Assembly: GCA_007859745.1 (NCBI GenBank)
Contig: SMLU01000001.1
Span: 558,001-622,000, forward strand
DNA length: 64,000 nucleotides
Reading direction: 5' to 3'
Origin: Phycisphaerae bacterium RAS1
Lineage (GTDB): Bacteria > Planctomycetota > Phycisphaerae > UBA1845 > Fen-1342
The notes beneath the pieces are model-generated. The model saw only the letters and a list, made by a program, of their open reading frames with translations. It made no database searches and was not told the DNA's origin. Position 1 is the first letter of the stretch. Every line of letters begins with the position of its first letter. Shown here piece by piece: positions 16,907 through 26,542 of this stretch. A program made the translations under genes and the position numbers.

Positions 16907-17485
16907 ATGTCCCCCATGCCGCCTACGCTGCTCGACCTGTCCCTGCGAGAGTTCATCCAGCAACTGGCCGAGCCGCAGCCGACGCCCGGCGGCGGGGCCG
17001 CGGCCGCGTTGGTTGCGGCGCTGGCGGCCGCGCTGGGGCAGATGGTCTGCGGGTACACGATCGGGAAGGTGAAGTTCGCGGCCGTCGAGCCGCAGATGCG
17101 GGAACTGGCCGGCCGGTTGGAGCGCGCGGCGGAGCTGCTGACCTGCCTCATCGACGAGGATGCCCGCGCGTATCAGCAGCTTTCCGACGCGCTGAAACTC
17201 GACAAGACCGATGCGGGGCGCGCCGCGCAGGTGCAGGCGTCGGCCGAGCTGGCCGCGAGCGTCCCGTTTCAGACCTGCGCGATCAGCCATGCAGCGCTGG
17301 CCGACCTGAAGTCGCTGGCGGCCATCGGCAACCCGATGCTGAAATCCGACGCTCTGGCCGGCGCGCATCTCGCACAGGCCGCGTGCCGCGCCGCGGCCGA
17401 AAACGTCCGCGCGAATTTCGGGTTGATGTCAGCGGCCGCCGTCGCGCGGATCGAGCCGGAGCTGGAGCGGCTGCTCGCGGACTGA
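16907..17485 (+). CDS. Cyclodeaminase/cyclohydrolase (FTCD_C) family protein
   Basis: 192 residues, a stand-alone domain of the family that includes the C-terminal part of formiminotransferase-cyclodeaminase and clostridial methenyl-THF cyclohydrolase. The signature PTPGGGAAAALVAALAAALGQMV (about 25-47) is shown by PTPGGGAAAALVAALAA; the downstream LIDEDARAYQQLSDALKL helix and AAIGNPMLKSDALAGAHLAQAA are also typical. It likely acts on a folate one-carbon intermediate. Start ATG 16907; a second ATG at 16916 is possible. No formiminotransferase gene is adjacent. Confidence 0.88.
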   Translation: MSPMPPTLLDLSLREFIQQLAEPQPTPGGGAAAALVAALAAALGQMVCGYTIGKVKFAAVEPQMRELAGRLERAAELLTCLIDEDARAYQQLSDALKLDKTDAGRAAQVQASAELAASVPFQTCAISHAALADLKSLAAIGNPMLKSDALAGAHLAQAACRAAAENVRANFGLMSAAAVARIEPELERLLAD

Positions 17486-17571
17486 CGCCGAGGAGCTCGG
17501 ACGACCGCGAGGCTTATACTGCGCTGTACATGCGCGGCCGGACTCGCGGCGGCACATCGGAGGAATGAACC

Positions 17572-18012
17572 ATGAAAGCCCTCTTCGCACTCATCCTCGT
17601 CGGCGGTATTGCACTGGTTGGAGTGTACTTTTTTGGCGGAACGGCGTCATTTGACCCGGACCAGCAGGGGCGCGATGCGCGCGGGAAGATCAAACCGGGC
17701 ATGACCTGGCAGCAGGTGATCAAAATCGCCGGCGTGCCCAAGCGAATGCAGACCATCATCCGCATCGCGAAGAGCGGCGGCGAGACGCTTCAGCCGGGGC
17801 CGGCGGTGCCGTTCGACGCAAAGCAGCACGAACGGGACGTGAAAGCCGGTGCGTTTCCGCACGGTTTCGTGCTGCCGTACAACTTCTCGACCAGCGTCTC
17901 GTTCAATGTCCACTTTGACTCGACCGGCAAAGTGGAGTCGTTCTCCGACAACACGACAATGGCCGATCTACTCGACGGGAAACTGCCGGGCGGGTTGCCG
18001 AAGTCACGATAG
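17572..18012 (+). CDS. Membrane-anchored BamE/SmpA-like small protein
   Basis: 146 residues, with GGAGGA upstream. An N-terminal hydrophobic helix (about 2-22) acts as an uncleaved anchor or signal. The following IKPGMTWQQVIKIAGVPKR matches the start of BamE/SmpA-type domains (G-M-T-xx-V-xx-xG-P). The rest (FSTSVSFNVHFDSTGKVESFSDN) fits the second beta strand with a terminal F-D--G-V motif. There is no lipobox Cys, so it is not a typical BamE lipoprotein. Function unknown. Confidence 0.6.
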   Translation: MKALFALILVGGIALVGVYFFGGTASFDPDQQGRDARGKIKPGMTWQQVIKIAGVPKRMQTIIRIAKSGGETLQPGPAVPFDAKQHERDVKAGAFPHGFVLPYNFSTSVSFNVHFDSTGKVESFSDNTTMADLLDGKLPGGLPKSR

Positions 18013-18059
18013 TTGGCTCGCAGCGCGGCATCGTCGGCAATAATGCCCGTTCGGCTGCT

Positions 18060-18707
18060 CTACGGCGCCAGCCGCAACATTCGCCACCCATTCGCCCCGT
18101 CGAGCTCGTAGCGCAGCCGGTCGTGCAGACGGTGTTCTCGCCCGCACCAGAACTCCAGTGCTTCGGGACACAGGCGATAGCCGCCCCAATTCACCGGCCG
18201 CGGCACGTTCATTCCTTCAAAGCGCTGCGTAAGCTGCTCCAGGCGGTTTTCGAGCACGGCGCGATCGGCGATCACCCGGCTCTGGGCCGACACCGCCGCG
18301 CCGAGCTGGCTCTCGCGCGGCCGCGATCGGAAGTACGCGTCCGACTCCGCCGCGCTGACGCGCCCGACCGGCCCCTCGACGCGCACCTGCCGCTCCAGCT
18401 CGCCCCACCAGAAACACATCGACGCGTATGGATTGGCCGCCAACTCAACGCCCTTGCGGCTGTCGTAGTTCGTGAAGAACACGAAGCCGTGCGCATCGAA
18501 GCCCTTCAGGAGCACGATGCGGCAGGACGGTCGCCCCGCCGCGTCAGCGGTCGCCAGAACCAGCGCGTTAGGGTCCGGCTGGCTGGTGCGCATGGCGTCG
18601 TCAAACCAGAGACGGAACAGGTCGAGCGGGTCTTTTGGAACCTCGCTCTCAAGCAGGCGATGATGGCGGAATTCGCGCCGCAGGCCATGAATGGGATGAT
18701 CGGCCAC
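18060..18707 (-). CDS. pdxH: Pyridoxamine 5'-phosphate oxidase
   Basis: 215 residues from GTG 18707. It catalyses FMN-dependent oxidation of pyridoxine/pyridoxamine 5'-phosphate to PLP. Visible motifs are DPLDLFRLWFDDA, ALVLATADAAGRPSCRIVLLKGFD, FFTNYDSRKGVELAANP (FMN binding), the VEGPVGRVSAAESDAYFRSRPRESQLGAAVS block shown by YFRSRPRESQLGA, and the C-terminal WGGYRLCPEALEFWCGREHRLHDR. All are well conserved and the length is normal. The gene is convergent with the 17572 gene. Confidence 0.96.
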   Translation of the reverse strand: MADHPIHGLRREFRHHRLLESEVPKDPLDLFRLWFDDAMRTSQPDPNALVLATADAAGRPSCRIVLLKGFDAHGFVFFTNYDSRKGVELAANPYASMCFWWGELERQVRVEGPVGRVSAAESDAYFRSRPRESQLGAAVSAQSRVIADRAVLENRLEQLTQRFEGMNVPRPVNWGGYRLCPEALEFWCGREHRLHDRLRYELDGANGWRMLRLAP

Positions 18708-19174
18708 GTCTTCGTCCTTTCAGCGATGCGGTTTTGGCGTTTCGACCGCCCGTACGCCGGGAGTTTTACGCTTTCTTATCGCCGAGGCTGGCCCGGGCGG
18801 CAAGCGGTTCACGCGTTTTCGGACGTGCCGGATTTGGCTTGATGTCGGGCTGGAACGTGAGTATAAGCTGGTGTGCCGGGCTAGGTTTGCGCGTGTCTCG
18901 CGGCGGTGGTGCCCCTACAGGGTGTACCGCGGCCGGCTCCCGAGGCGGAGATTGGCGCGGACCGGAGGACGAGAGTTAACAGCCAGATCGAGTGACTCCA
19001 GGCGAGTCGAGTGCTCTGCGGTGTCCGGCTAGTGCCGCGAGCGATCGGGAAGAAAGCCAAAACAGGCGACGGAGTGCCGACGGACCTGCGGCGCAATTTC
19101 TGCGGCGCGGGCGATGGTCATTTGTCTCCGTTTCCGCCTACACGAGGGCGGATACGGTGCGAGGTTTGCGCACG
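18708..19174. other. 467-bp intergenic region before the polysaccharide locus
   Basis: Divergent gap between pdxH (minus) and the zinc-ribbon gene (plus). It should hold the promoter for the first genes of the polysaccharide locus. No repeat, RNA gene or convincing small gene was recognised; the frames crossing it are Arg-rich shadows. Confidence 0.4.
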
Positions 19175-19696
19175 ATGAACATCCAGGCCTGTCACGAATG
19201 TGGCAAGTCCGCCGCCGTACGGGTTTTACGGGGTTATTCGCACGGCGTCCCCGACTTCCGCGATCTGTGCCTGAGCTGCGCCGACGAGCGTGACCGCGCG
19301 GCGGTGCGCCAGCAACGGCGCGAAACGCAACTTCCCACCAAGGCACTGCTTCTGATGGCCGGATGCATGTTGATGCTGATTGCGCTGAGTTGGGATTTTC
19401 TGAGCCTCGCGACTCGACCGGGTTTCGGTGTCTTTCAGCGGTTGGGGACGGCGCTGGCGCTCGTGCTGGTGCTGCTGGGCGCCGTGTCGCGAACGGACGT
19501 GATCGCCATTATGGGCGCCGCAATGCTTGCGCTTTCCCTCGGCGCAGATGTTTTGGCTACCGACCATGTTCCGGGCATCGGATGGAAGCAACAATTCGTA
19601 TTACTTGTAGGGGTGGGCGCGTGCGGGCTGGCGGTCTGGCGCCCTTGGCGCTTGTCCGCCCGAACGCTGCTGGGCGTCGCTGAACGGACGACGTAA
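19175..19696 (+). CDS. Zinc-ribbon membrane protein, unassigned
   Basis: 173 residues from ATG 19175 (MNIQACHECGKSAAVRV). The N-terminus has two Cys pairs (CHECG and CLSCADE) forming a probable zinc ribbon. Four hydrophobic segments follow (about 66-80, 90-108, 114-130, 140-160), so the ribbon probably faces the cytoplasm. It ends 3 bp before the next gene, suggesting it opens the exopolysaccharide operon. I do not recognise a function. Confidence 0.7.
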   Translation: MNIQACHECGKSAAVRVLRGYSHGVPDFRDLCLSCADERDRAAVRQQRRETQLPTKALLLMAGCMLMLIALSWDFLSLATRPGFGVFQRLGTALALVLVLLGAVSRTDVIAIMGAAMLALSLGADVLATDHVPGIGWKQQFVLLVGVGACGLAVWRPWRLSARTLLGVAERTT

Positions 19697-19699
19697 GTT

Positions 19700-20713
19700 A
19701 TGAGAACCGCCGCGGTTATCCTCGCCGGGACGCACGAATGGCAGCGCGAGCTGTTCGACGCCCTCTGTCCGCGCCCGCTGATGCCGGTCGCGAACCGGGC
19801 GCTGGTCGCCCGCGCTCTCGACTGGGCGCGGGCCGGTGGGATTTGTGAAGCCGTCGTCTGTACCAATCGCTACGCGCCGCTCTTTCGCCGCACGCTAGGC
19901 GCGGGCGATCGGCTGGGCATGCAACTGCTCCACTACCAGGACGTGACGCCGCGCGGCCCGGCGGGGTGTGCGGCGGATGCCGCGCGGCTGATCGACGCGG
20001 ATCGTGTCCTCGTGATTGAGGGCACCGTGCTACCGGTGTGCGACGCGGCGGACGTGCTGTACACGCACGACGCCGAGCGCAATGCGGCGACGGTGGTGAT
20101 TGAAGACACAGACTACGGTTATTCGGCGCCGGCGGGCGTGTTCGTCTTGCAGGCGGCGGCGCTGGAGCGCGTCGGGCAGGCCGGCTACCACGACATCAAG
20201 GAGGGGCTGATTCGCGAGTTGCGCGAGGGCGGGCAGCGTGTCGGTTCGTACCGCGCGGTGGGCCGCGCGTCGCGCGTGCTGGATCGCGAGTCTTACCTGC
20301 ATGCGCAGCAGCCGGCGATTCGCGGCGTGCGGGCGGAACTGGAAGGTTACGATCGCGCCGGTGAAGCGCTGATTCACGAGACGGCCGAGGTGGATGCGTC
20401 GGCGCGTTTTTACGGCCCGGTGATGATCGGCCCCAGAGCGGTCGTCGAGCGGCGCGCCACGCTGATCGGCCCGGTCGTCCTGGGTAGCGGCGCGGTGTGC
20501 CGCGAACAGGCGATCATCGTCCGCACCGTGCTGTGGAGCGGCAGCGAAGTAGGCGCCGCAGCCCACGTGGATCACAGCATTCTGGCGGGCGGTTTCGCCC
20601 TCGCGCCCGAAATGAGCGCCACACACGAGATCTGCGTCAATATGCTGGGCGAGCGGCCGGCATCGGCCGGCGTTCAGAAGAAAGCCGCAACGGCGACGAT
20701 GACAGGAGTGTGA
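19700..20713 (+). CDS. Nucleotidyltransferase-like protein with left-handed beta-helix, degenerate active site
   Basis: 337 residues. The N-terminal half has the sugar-nucleotidyltransferase layout (AAVILAGTHEWQRELFD, CPRPLMPVANRALVARALDWA, VLVIEGTVLPVCDA). However, the nucleotide-binding signature LAGGxGTRL is replaced by LAGTHEWQREL and the usual PKP is PRP, so catalysis is doubtful. From about residue 225 hexapeptide repeats follow (ARFYGPVMIGPRAVVERRATLIGPVVLG). A related hexapeptide block occurs inside the sugar transferase gene at 23091. It is second in the exopolysaccharide operon. It could be a regulator or scaffold, or an active but divergent enzyme. Confidence 0.7.
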   Translation: MRTAAVILAGTHEWQRELFDALCPRPLMPVANRALVARALDWARAGGICEAVVCTNRYAPLFRRTLGAGDRLGMQLLHYQDVTPRGPAGCAADAARLIDADRVLVIEGTVLPVCDAADVLYTHDAERNAATVVIEDTDYGYSAPAGVFVLQAAALERVGQAGYHDIKEGLIRELREGGQRVGSYRAVGRASRVLDRESYLHAQQPAIRGVRAELEGYDRAGEALIHETAEVDASARFYGPVMIGPRAVVERRATLIGPVVLGSGAVCREQAIIVRTVLWSGSEVGAAAHVDHSILAGGFALAPEMSATHEICVNMLGERPASAGVQKKAATATMTGV

Positions 20714-20721
20714 GCACGAGC

Positions 20722-22989
20722 ATGAGTGAATCCGAAGTGCATGACACGACCCAGCCCGTACGAGCGCTGGCGAAGGCCGGCCCGATTGGCCCGGCCGGAG
20801 CGCTGGCTGCGCCGCTCATCATCGACGCGGACGCCGGTGCTGCGCCCTCGACGCCGGTTTCGCTGGCCATGCTGTGGCGCTTCAAGTGGACCATCGCCGG
20901 GACGTTTATGCTGTGTGCGGCGGCGGGGCTGGGCCTGATCTGGACCGCGATCCGCCCGGCCTATTCGGCCAGCGGGGTCATTCACATCAAGCCCGTGCGC
21001 GACGACCTGCTTTCCGGGCGGCAGGACGTCATGCCGATGTATGAGTCCTTCCGCCAGACGCAGGCGAGTTTCGTCACCAACGCGGAAGTGCGCAATGGCG
21101 TCTTGGAAGACAGCGCCGTGAAGGGACTGTCGTGGTTCGCCGCCAGGCCCCTGACCTTCTGGGACCGGCTGATTTCCGCGGACCCGGTCGAGCAGCGCTT
21201 TGATGACGACGTCAACGTGATCGTGCCGCCGGGCAAGCAGTTGATCGAGGTGTCCATCTCGACGCCCTGGCCCGGCGAGGCGGCGGTGCTGGTCAACAAG
21301 ATCCTCGAGAACTACAAGCGCAACTACGAAGATCGCCAGAGCGCCGAGGACAACACCGATGTGCGCGCGCTGGAGCGAGCGGCGGCAGACCTGAAGCGCC
21401 GCATCGAGGCCCGCGCCGATGAGATCAAGGTGGTCCGCAAGGACCTGAACCTGGGCGCCGGTTCGCCGGCCGAGGTCGTCGTCAAGCGCCAGGTCGCGCT
21501 CGATGAACGCCGCGCCGAGCTCTGGACGCTGCGCAAGGAAATCGCGCTGGATGAGAAGCGTCTGGAGCGGGCCAAGGCCCAGCATGCCGCGTCGACGGAC
21601 GCGGGCGACGCGGCGCCCGATCCGGCCGCGGCGGAAAAAGCCGCGTTCGAGCGCAACGCCGAGTGGCGCGGCCTGCGGCGGGAGCTGCAGACGGCGCGCG
21701 ACAACCTGGCCGCCGGCCTGCGGCGCTGGGATGAAGGCCACTACAAGATTCAGTCGCTCAAGAACGAAGTGACGCGCGTCGAGCAGCAGGTCGCGGCGCT
21801 GGAGACTGACCTGCGCGACCGGCTGACGAATGGCCGCGGCGACCCGGACACGGGCGACTTCGCCCTGACCGACCCGCGCGTGATCGAGCTGCGGCTGTCG
21901 CGGCTGCGCGACGAAGAGGCGGTTCTGGCGGGCCTGCTGGATGAAGAGGAAGCCCGCTACGAGAACGCCTCGCGCCTCGCCAGCCGGCTGGTCGAGGTAG
22001 AGCGCGAGGTCGAGGCCGACACGCACGAACTCGACAATCTCGAGAAGCAACTGAACATCCGCGAGATGCGCCGCGCGACCGAGGTGACGGTCGCCATGTC
22101 GACCGCCGTCGCCAAGCCGCCGGTGGACAAGCGCGTCAAGCTCTCGGCGGCGGCGCTTTTCGGGGCGCTCATCGCCGGGCTGGGCGCCGGATTCGTCCGG
22201 CTGCGCTTCAGCGCGACGGTGACGTCGATGCGGGACGTGTCGCGTCCGCTGCAGCAGACGCTGATCGGCTCCGTGCCGCTGCGGCGCGGCGTTTCGGCTG
22301 AAGTGCTGACGAACTGTCCCATTCAGACAGAATCGGTGCGCGTCCTGCGTACCGCGTTTCTGAACCGGCTGAAGCAGGCCGGCTGCTCGGTCGTGCAGTT
22401 CACCAGCGTCGGCCCGCGCACCGGCAAGAGCACACTGGTCGGCATGCTCGGCCGAAGCCTGGCAGCCGCGGGCAAGCGCGTCCTGCTGGTTGACGGCGAC
22501 GTCCGCCGAGGATCGCTCACCGCGGCGTTCCGCGCGGCGGGCACGGCCGGGCTGCTGGACGACCTGAGCGCGCCCAGCCCGACGGTCACGGTGCACTCGA
22601 CCGATACGCCGAACCTGAGCCTGGTGCCCGTCGGCCGGATCGCCAAGCCCGAAGACGCGGAGTTGTTCGCCAACGGGGCGTTCGGGCGGCTGCTGGAGGC
22701 GTGGAAGAAAGCCTATGACGTGGTGCTGGTGGACAGCGCGCCGCTACTGATGGCGTCGGAGTCGGTCATGCTCGCGCAGCGCGTGGATGGCACGATCATG
22801 GTGATCCGCGAGCAGCATTGCCGCCGCCACGGCCTTACGGAAGTGATCGAGCTGCTGGACAGCGCCGGCGGAACTCTGCTCGGAACGGTGTTTGTCGGCT
22901 CCACGACGCCATCGGGCTACGCGTCGTACAACTACTACGGCAGTTACGCTCAGTATGGTCGCTCGGCGTCGACGGACGCGACGGACTGA
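20722..22989 (+). CDS. Polysaccharide co-polymerase / bacterial tyrosine autokinase (Wzz-Wzc type)
   Basis: 755 residues from ATG 20722; a GTG at 20710 overlapping the previous stop is an alternative. A Wzz-type region has transmembrane helices near residues 55-75 and 475-490 and a long coiled-coil periplasmic part between them. The cytoplasmic BY-kinase domain carries Walker A (GPRTGKST, about 564), Walker A' (VLLVDGDVRRG) and Walker B (VVLVDSAP). The C-terminus has a tyrosine cluster (GYASYNYYGSYAQYGRS, about 733-748), the usual autophosphorylation site. It controls chain length and export of the polysaccharide. Confidence 0.92.
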   Translation: MSESEVHDTTQPVRALAKAGPIGPAGALAAPLIIDADAGAAPSTPVSLAMLWRFKWTIAGTFMLCAAAGLGLIWTAIRPAYSASGVIHIKPVRDDLLSGRQDVMPMYESFRQTQASFVTNAEVRNGVLEDSAVKGLSWFAARPLTFWDRLISADPVEQRFDDDVNVIVPPGKQLIEVSISTPWPGEAAVLVNKILENYKRNYEDRQSAEDNTDVRALERAAADLKRRIEARADEIKVVRKDLNLGAGSPAEVVVKRQVALDERRAELWTLRKEIALDEKRLERAKAQHAASTDAGDAAPDPAAAEKAAFERNAEWRGLRRELQTARDNLAAGLRRWDEGHYKIQSLKNEVTRVEQQVAALETDLRDRLTNGRGDPDTGDFALTDPRVIELRLSRLRDEEAVLAGLLDEEEARYENASRLASRLVEVEREVEADTHELDNLEKQLNIREMRRATEVTVAMSTAVAKPPVDKRVKLSAAALFGALIAGLGAGFVRLRFSATVTSMRDVSRPLQQTLIGSVPLRRGVSAEVLTNCPIQTESVRVLRTAFLNRLKQAGCSVVQFTSVGPRTGKSTLVGMLGRSLAAAGKRVLLVDGDVRRGSLTAAFRAAGTAGLLDDLSAPSPTVTVHSTDTPNLSLVPVGRIAKPEDAELFANGAFGRLLEAWKKAYDVVLVDSAPLLMASESVMLAQRVDGTIMVIREQHCRRHGLTEVIELLDSAGGTLLGTVFVGSTTPSGYASYNYYGSYAQYGRSASTDATD

Positions 22990-23090
22990 CCGGGCGCGGG
23001 CCGCGGTGCGGCGGGCGCCTGGCCCGCTCCGAAGTCGAACGGGACGAGCCGGAAGCCCGCCCCGGCGAAGTGAAGTAAGGGACCGAGGCG

Positions 23091-24917
23091 ATGGACATCA
23101 TCCCGGTGCTGATCGATTCGCGGCCGACGTGCCTGGCCGGCGCATCGCTCTTGGCGGCGCCGATCGGCGCGGGCACGCTCTACGCGCTGGTGCGCGAGGC
23201 GTTGCAGACGCTGCGGCGCGCTCCGCTGATCATCTCCAACGAGCCGATGGGCGATGAGTATCTTGCGTCGCTGCGCCGCGCCGCGCCGGATGCCGCGATC
23301 CACCACGTCCGCGACCTGGCGGGGTTAATCGAGACCTACGAGCCCTCGGACTGCCTGCTGCTGGTCAATCCCAGCGTCATCGCCGCCGCCGATGACTGTT
23401 TCGAGCCGCTGCTCGACCGGCAGGTGGACCATCGGCTGGCCAATCACATCGTGCTGCCGGACGCTCACACGAGCCACGCGCTTGAGCGCGTCGTGCTGGA
23501 CAGCGAAAACCAGGTCACGCGGATCGACCGCGTCTATCCGGGCGTGACCGACATTCGCACGCGCGACGTTTTGGCCTCGCTGGTTCCGATCCACGCGCTG
23601 CGCGGTCTCTCCTGGAGCGAACGCCCGCTCACGCTGCCGGGGCTGCGGGCCGAGCTGGTCACTTACGGGCTGCCCAGCCGCGACATCCCCGTGTCTCACG
23701 CCGCCCCGCGGCTTTCAACCGCTGACGGGCTGCTGCACCTCAATGAGCAGGTGTTGGCGCATGGCGGCAACGACCCACCCGAGGGATTCCGCGAACTGAA
23801 TGAGAACATCCTGGTCGACGCCGACGTCTCCATTCATCCCACGGCGCGGCTGCACGGACCGCTGGTCCTGCATCGCGGCGTAACCGTTCAGGAGGACGCC
23901 GTCCTGTTCGGTCCGGCGGTGCTGTGCGCCGGGGCCGAAGTCGGCCGCGACGCGCTGGTGGGCCACAGCGTCGTGCTGCCGGGAATGAAAGTGCCGCCGC
24001 ACAGCGCCACGCTCTACCAGGTCGGCCTGGCCGACGCGCACGGCGCCGAACAGGCGTCCACGGAGATCGAACTGCCCCTGCTACGGCGGGGCCGCGCAGC
24101 GCAGCAGCGACCCAGCGCGCGGAGCGCCGGGCTCTATCCAGCGTTGAAACGCGTGGTCGATTTTTCGGTGGCGCTTGTCGGACTGGCGCTTCTGCTCCCG
24201 CTGATGCTGGTCGTGGCCGTCGTGATCAAGCTGACTTCCCGCGGGCCGGTTTTCTTCGGCCACGGGCGTGAGGGGCGCGGCGGGCGCGTCTTCTGCTGCT
24301 GGAAATTCCGCACGATGGTGGACGGGGCGCACCAGATGCAGCGCCAGCTCTATGACGTCAGCCACGTGGACGGTCCGCAGTTCAAGATCGCCGCCGACCC
24401 GCGCGTCACGACGCTTGGCAAAATCCTGCGGGCTTCGAACATCGACGAGCTGCCGCAGCTCTTCAACGTGCTGCGCGGCGAGATGAGCCTGATCGGTCCG
24501 CGGCCGTCGCCGTTCCGCGAGAACCAGATCTGCGTCCCCTGGCGCGAGGCGCGCTTGTCGGTCCGGCCGGGCATCACCGGGTTGTGGCAGATCTGCCGGC
24601 ATGACCGCGACGCCGGCGATTTCCACCAGTGGATCTACTACGACACGCTCTACGTCCGGCACCTGTCCTTTGCCGCGGATGTGAAGATACTGCTGGCCAC
24701 GGTGCTCACGCTCGGCGGCCGCTTCAGCGTGCCGCTGCGCTTTATCATCTCGGCCAAACGAACGCGCGAATCGGAGACGCCGCTCCAGCTCCCCATCGAG
24801 GAAGTGGTGCGGCAGATTGAATCGCAGGAGCCGCAGCGCCCGGCAACCGGCGATCGCCGCGGCGCCGCGCCCGCCGCGCGACCGTCAAATCCGCTGATTG
24901 CCGCGCGGGGAGCCTGA
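23091..24917 (+). CDS. Polyprenyl-phosphate sugar transferase with N-terminal hexapeptide module
   Basis: 608 residues. The first 250 residues resemble a degenerate nucleotidyltransferase-like domain, and about 240-320 form hexapeptide repeats ([28 protein letters not shown]). The C-terminal domain (about 345-555) is a bacterial sugar transferase of the WcaJ/WbaP kind: one hydrophobic helix ([20 protein letters not shown]), then [44 protein letters not shown] and [10 protein letters not shown]. It would load the first sugar-phosphate onto undecaprenyl phosphate. The N-terminal fusion is unusual and parallels the separate protein at 19700. Confidence 0.9.
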   Translation: MDIIPVLIDSRPTCLAGASLLAAPIGAGTLYALVREALQTLRRAPLIISNEPMGDEYLASLRRAAPDAAIHHVRDLAGLIETYEPSDCLLLVNPSVIAAADDCFEPLLDRQVDHRLANHIVLPDAHTSHALERVVLDSENQVTRIDRVYPGVTDIRTRDVLASLVPIHALRGLSWSERPLTLPGLRAELVTYGLPSRDIPVSHAAPRLSTADGLLHLNEQVLAHGGNDPPEGFRELNENILVDADVSIHPTARLHGPLVLHRGVTVQEDAVLFGPAVLCAGAEVGRDALVGHSVVLPGMKVPPHSATLYQVGLADAHGAEQASTEIELPLLRRGRAAQQRPSARSAGLYPALKRVVDFSVALVGLALLLPLMLVVAVVIKLTSRGPVFFGHGREGRGGRVFCCWKFRTMVDGAHQMQRQLYDVSHVDGPQFKIAADPRVTTLGKILRASNIDELPQLFNVLRGEMSLIGPRPSPFRENQICVPWREARLSVRPGITGLWQICRHDRDAGDFHQWIYYDTLYVRHLSFAADVKILLATVLTLGGRFSVPLRFIISAKRTRESETPLQLPIEEVVRQIESQEPQRPATGDRRGAAPAARPSNPLIAARGA

Positions 24918-25847
24918 ATGCCGACGCTCGCCGCCGGTTCGCGGGATTCGACGCGGTCTTCCGGCGTGCCGCGGATCGCCGTGATCGGCGCGATGGCGCT
25001 CTGGAGCTTTTGGCCCACCATCTCCGAATTGCTTGATTTCTGGAGCACCAACGAGGATTACTCGGTCGGCCTGCTCGTGCCGATCGTCGCGGCGTACTTC
25101 GCCTGGCGGCAGCGCGCGGAACTTGCCGGGCTCGATTCGCGGCCGAACGTCATCGGGCTGGGCCTGCTGCTGGCGGGGCAGGCGGCGCGGCTCTTTGCGG
25201 TTTACTACGGCTATGCGTCGGTCGAGCGCTACGCCCTTCTACTCTCCATTTCCGGGCTGATTCTCTGGCTGGGCGGATGGAAGCGCTGGCGGCGCCTGGC
25301 GTGGATTCAGGCCTTCGCGCTACTGATGGTGCCCCTGCCCAACAGCGTCCACAACGCCGTCACCGCCCCGCTGCAGCGCTGGGCCACGGCCCTGGCCGCC
25401 GCCGGCCTCGAGATGATGGGCTTTTTTGTCGCGCGCGAGGGAAACCTGCTGAGCCTGAACGAGCAGGCCAGCGTGATGGTCGCCGAAGCCTGCAACGGCC
25501 TGCGCATGCTGACGGCGTTCGTGTTCACCTCGGCGGTGCTGTGCTTCATGGTCAGCCGGCCGGTCTGGCAGAAGGCGCTGATGCTGGCGTCGAGCGTGCC
25601 GATCGCGATTCTGGTGAACGCGGCCCGCGTGCTGCTCACGAGCGTCGCCGTGTACTACTTCAAAAACCCGCGCATCGAGTCGAACGTGCACGACGTTGGC
25701 GGCTACCTGATGATTCCGGCGGCCCTGCTGCTGATGCTGGGCGAGCTGCGGCTGTTCCAGTTGATCGTCGAGCCGCCGCCCGCCGCCGCTGCACCGCGCC
25801 GCCACCGGCCGGCGCGAGTCAATTCGGCTGGAGGAGCGACCGCATGA
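24918..25847 (+). CDS. Exosortase (EpsH/Xrt family)
   Basis: 309 residues, with about eight transmembrane helices. The catalytic triad of the exosortase/archaeosortase family is present: Cys192 in EACNGLR, Arg237 in NAARVLL and His258 in NVHDVGG. Exosortases process PEP-CTERM-type proteins at the membrane, and their genes usually sit in exopolysaccharide loci, as here. The start codon directly follows the stop of the sugar transferase, and the stop overlaps the EpsI-like start. No PEP-CTERM protein was seen in this window. Confidence 0.94.
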   Translation: MPTLAAGSRDSTRSSGVPRIAVIGAMALWSFWPTISELLDFWSTNEDYSVGLLVPIVAAYFAWRQRAELAGLDSRPNVIGLGLLLAGQAARLFAVYYGYASVERYALLLSISGLILWLGGWKRWRRLAWIQAFALLMVPLPNSVHNAVTAPLQRWATALAAAGLEMMGFFVAREGNLLSLNEQASVMVAEACNGLRMLTAFVFTSAVLCFMVSRPVWQKALMLASSVPIAILVNAARVLLTSVAVYYFKNPRIESNVHDVGGYLMIPAALLLMLGELRLFQLIVEPPPAAAAPRRHRPARVNSAGGATA

Positions 25848-26542
25848 AACGCGCCTGGGCGCCCGCGGCGATCGCTTCACTCGTGCTGCTGGCCGGCGGA
25901 TGGCTGCATCGCGACCTGCAGGGTCGCGTCGAGCGCGCCCTGGGTCGCGTCGCGTCGCTTCGTGCGCCGCTGGACGGCCTGCCGTTTGAACTGGGCGAGT
26001 GGCGCGCCGAGGACATTCCCCTTGATCCGCGCGTGCTCGAAGTCGCCAACTTCGACGACGCCTGGGTCAGCCGCGTCTACCGCCGGGCGCGCGACGGCGC
26101 CGCGGTCACGCTCTTCGTCGGCTACGTCGGCCGGGCGCGGGCCCACCTGGGCCATCGACCGGACATCTGCATGGTCGCCCACGGCTGGGAGCAGCGCCTC
26201 TCGCAACCCCTCGACGTCGCCACCAGCGCCGGACCGGCCGCCTGCACGCTGCTCGAATTCTCCCCGCCGCGCGATTTCGGCAACCCCATGACCGTGATGG
26301 CGGCATACCTGGTGAATGGTCGATATCTTAAGGGCGATTCCGCCCTGGAGGGCTGGAATTCGCGCGCGCCGGACCTGGGCGGTTCGTCGGCCGCCGCGTA
26401 CATCGGTCGCGTGCAGGCGGCGGTCGTCGGCACGGGCGATCTCAAGCAGGATCAGGCGACGTTGTCCGAGCTGCTTGGACTGGTGCTTCCGAAAGTCGCC
26501 GGCATGATGCCATACTGGAATGACGACTCAAAAGGCCGCTGA
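25844..26542 (+). CDS. EpsI-family protein (DUF3485) partner of exosortase
   Basis: 232 residues from ATG 25844, overlapping the exosortase stop by 4 bp. An N-terminal hydrophobic segment is followed by LPFELGEWRAEDIPLDPRVLEV, VTLFVGYVGRARAHLGHRPDICMVAHGWE and a late NGRYL segment, the layout of EpsI/DUF3485 proteins. In other bacteria the domain is either fused to or encoded next to the exosortase; its role is not settled. The 3' end overlaps the next gene by 23 bp. Confidence 0.88.
   Translation: MKRAWAPAAIASLVLLAGGWLHRDLQGRVERALGRVASLRAPLDGLPFELGEWRAEDIPLDPRVLEVANFDDAWVSRVYRRARDGAAVTLFVGYVGRARAHLGHRPDICMVAHGWEQRLSQPLDVATSAGPAACTLLEFSPPRDFGNPMTVMAAYLVNGRYLKGDSALEGWNSRAPDLGGSSAAAYIGRVQAAVVGTGDLKQDQATLSELLGLVLPKVAGMMPYWNDDSKGR

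Noticed and set aside
20674-22596. Minus-strand frame of 640 codons
   Set aside because: Antisense to the tyrosine autokinase gene; His/Arg/Gln-rich with no recognisable domain.
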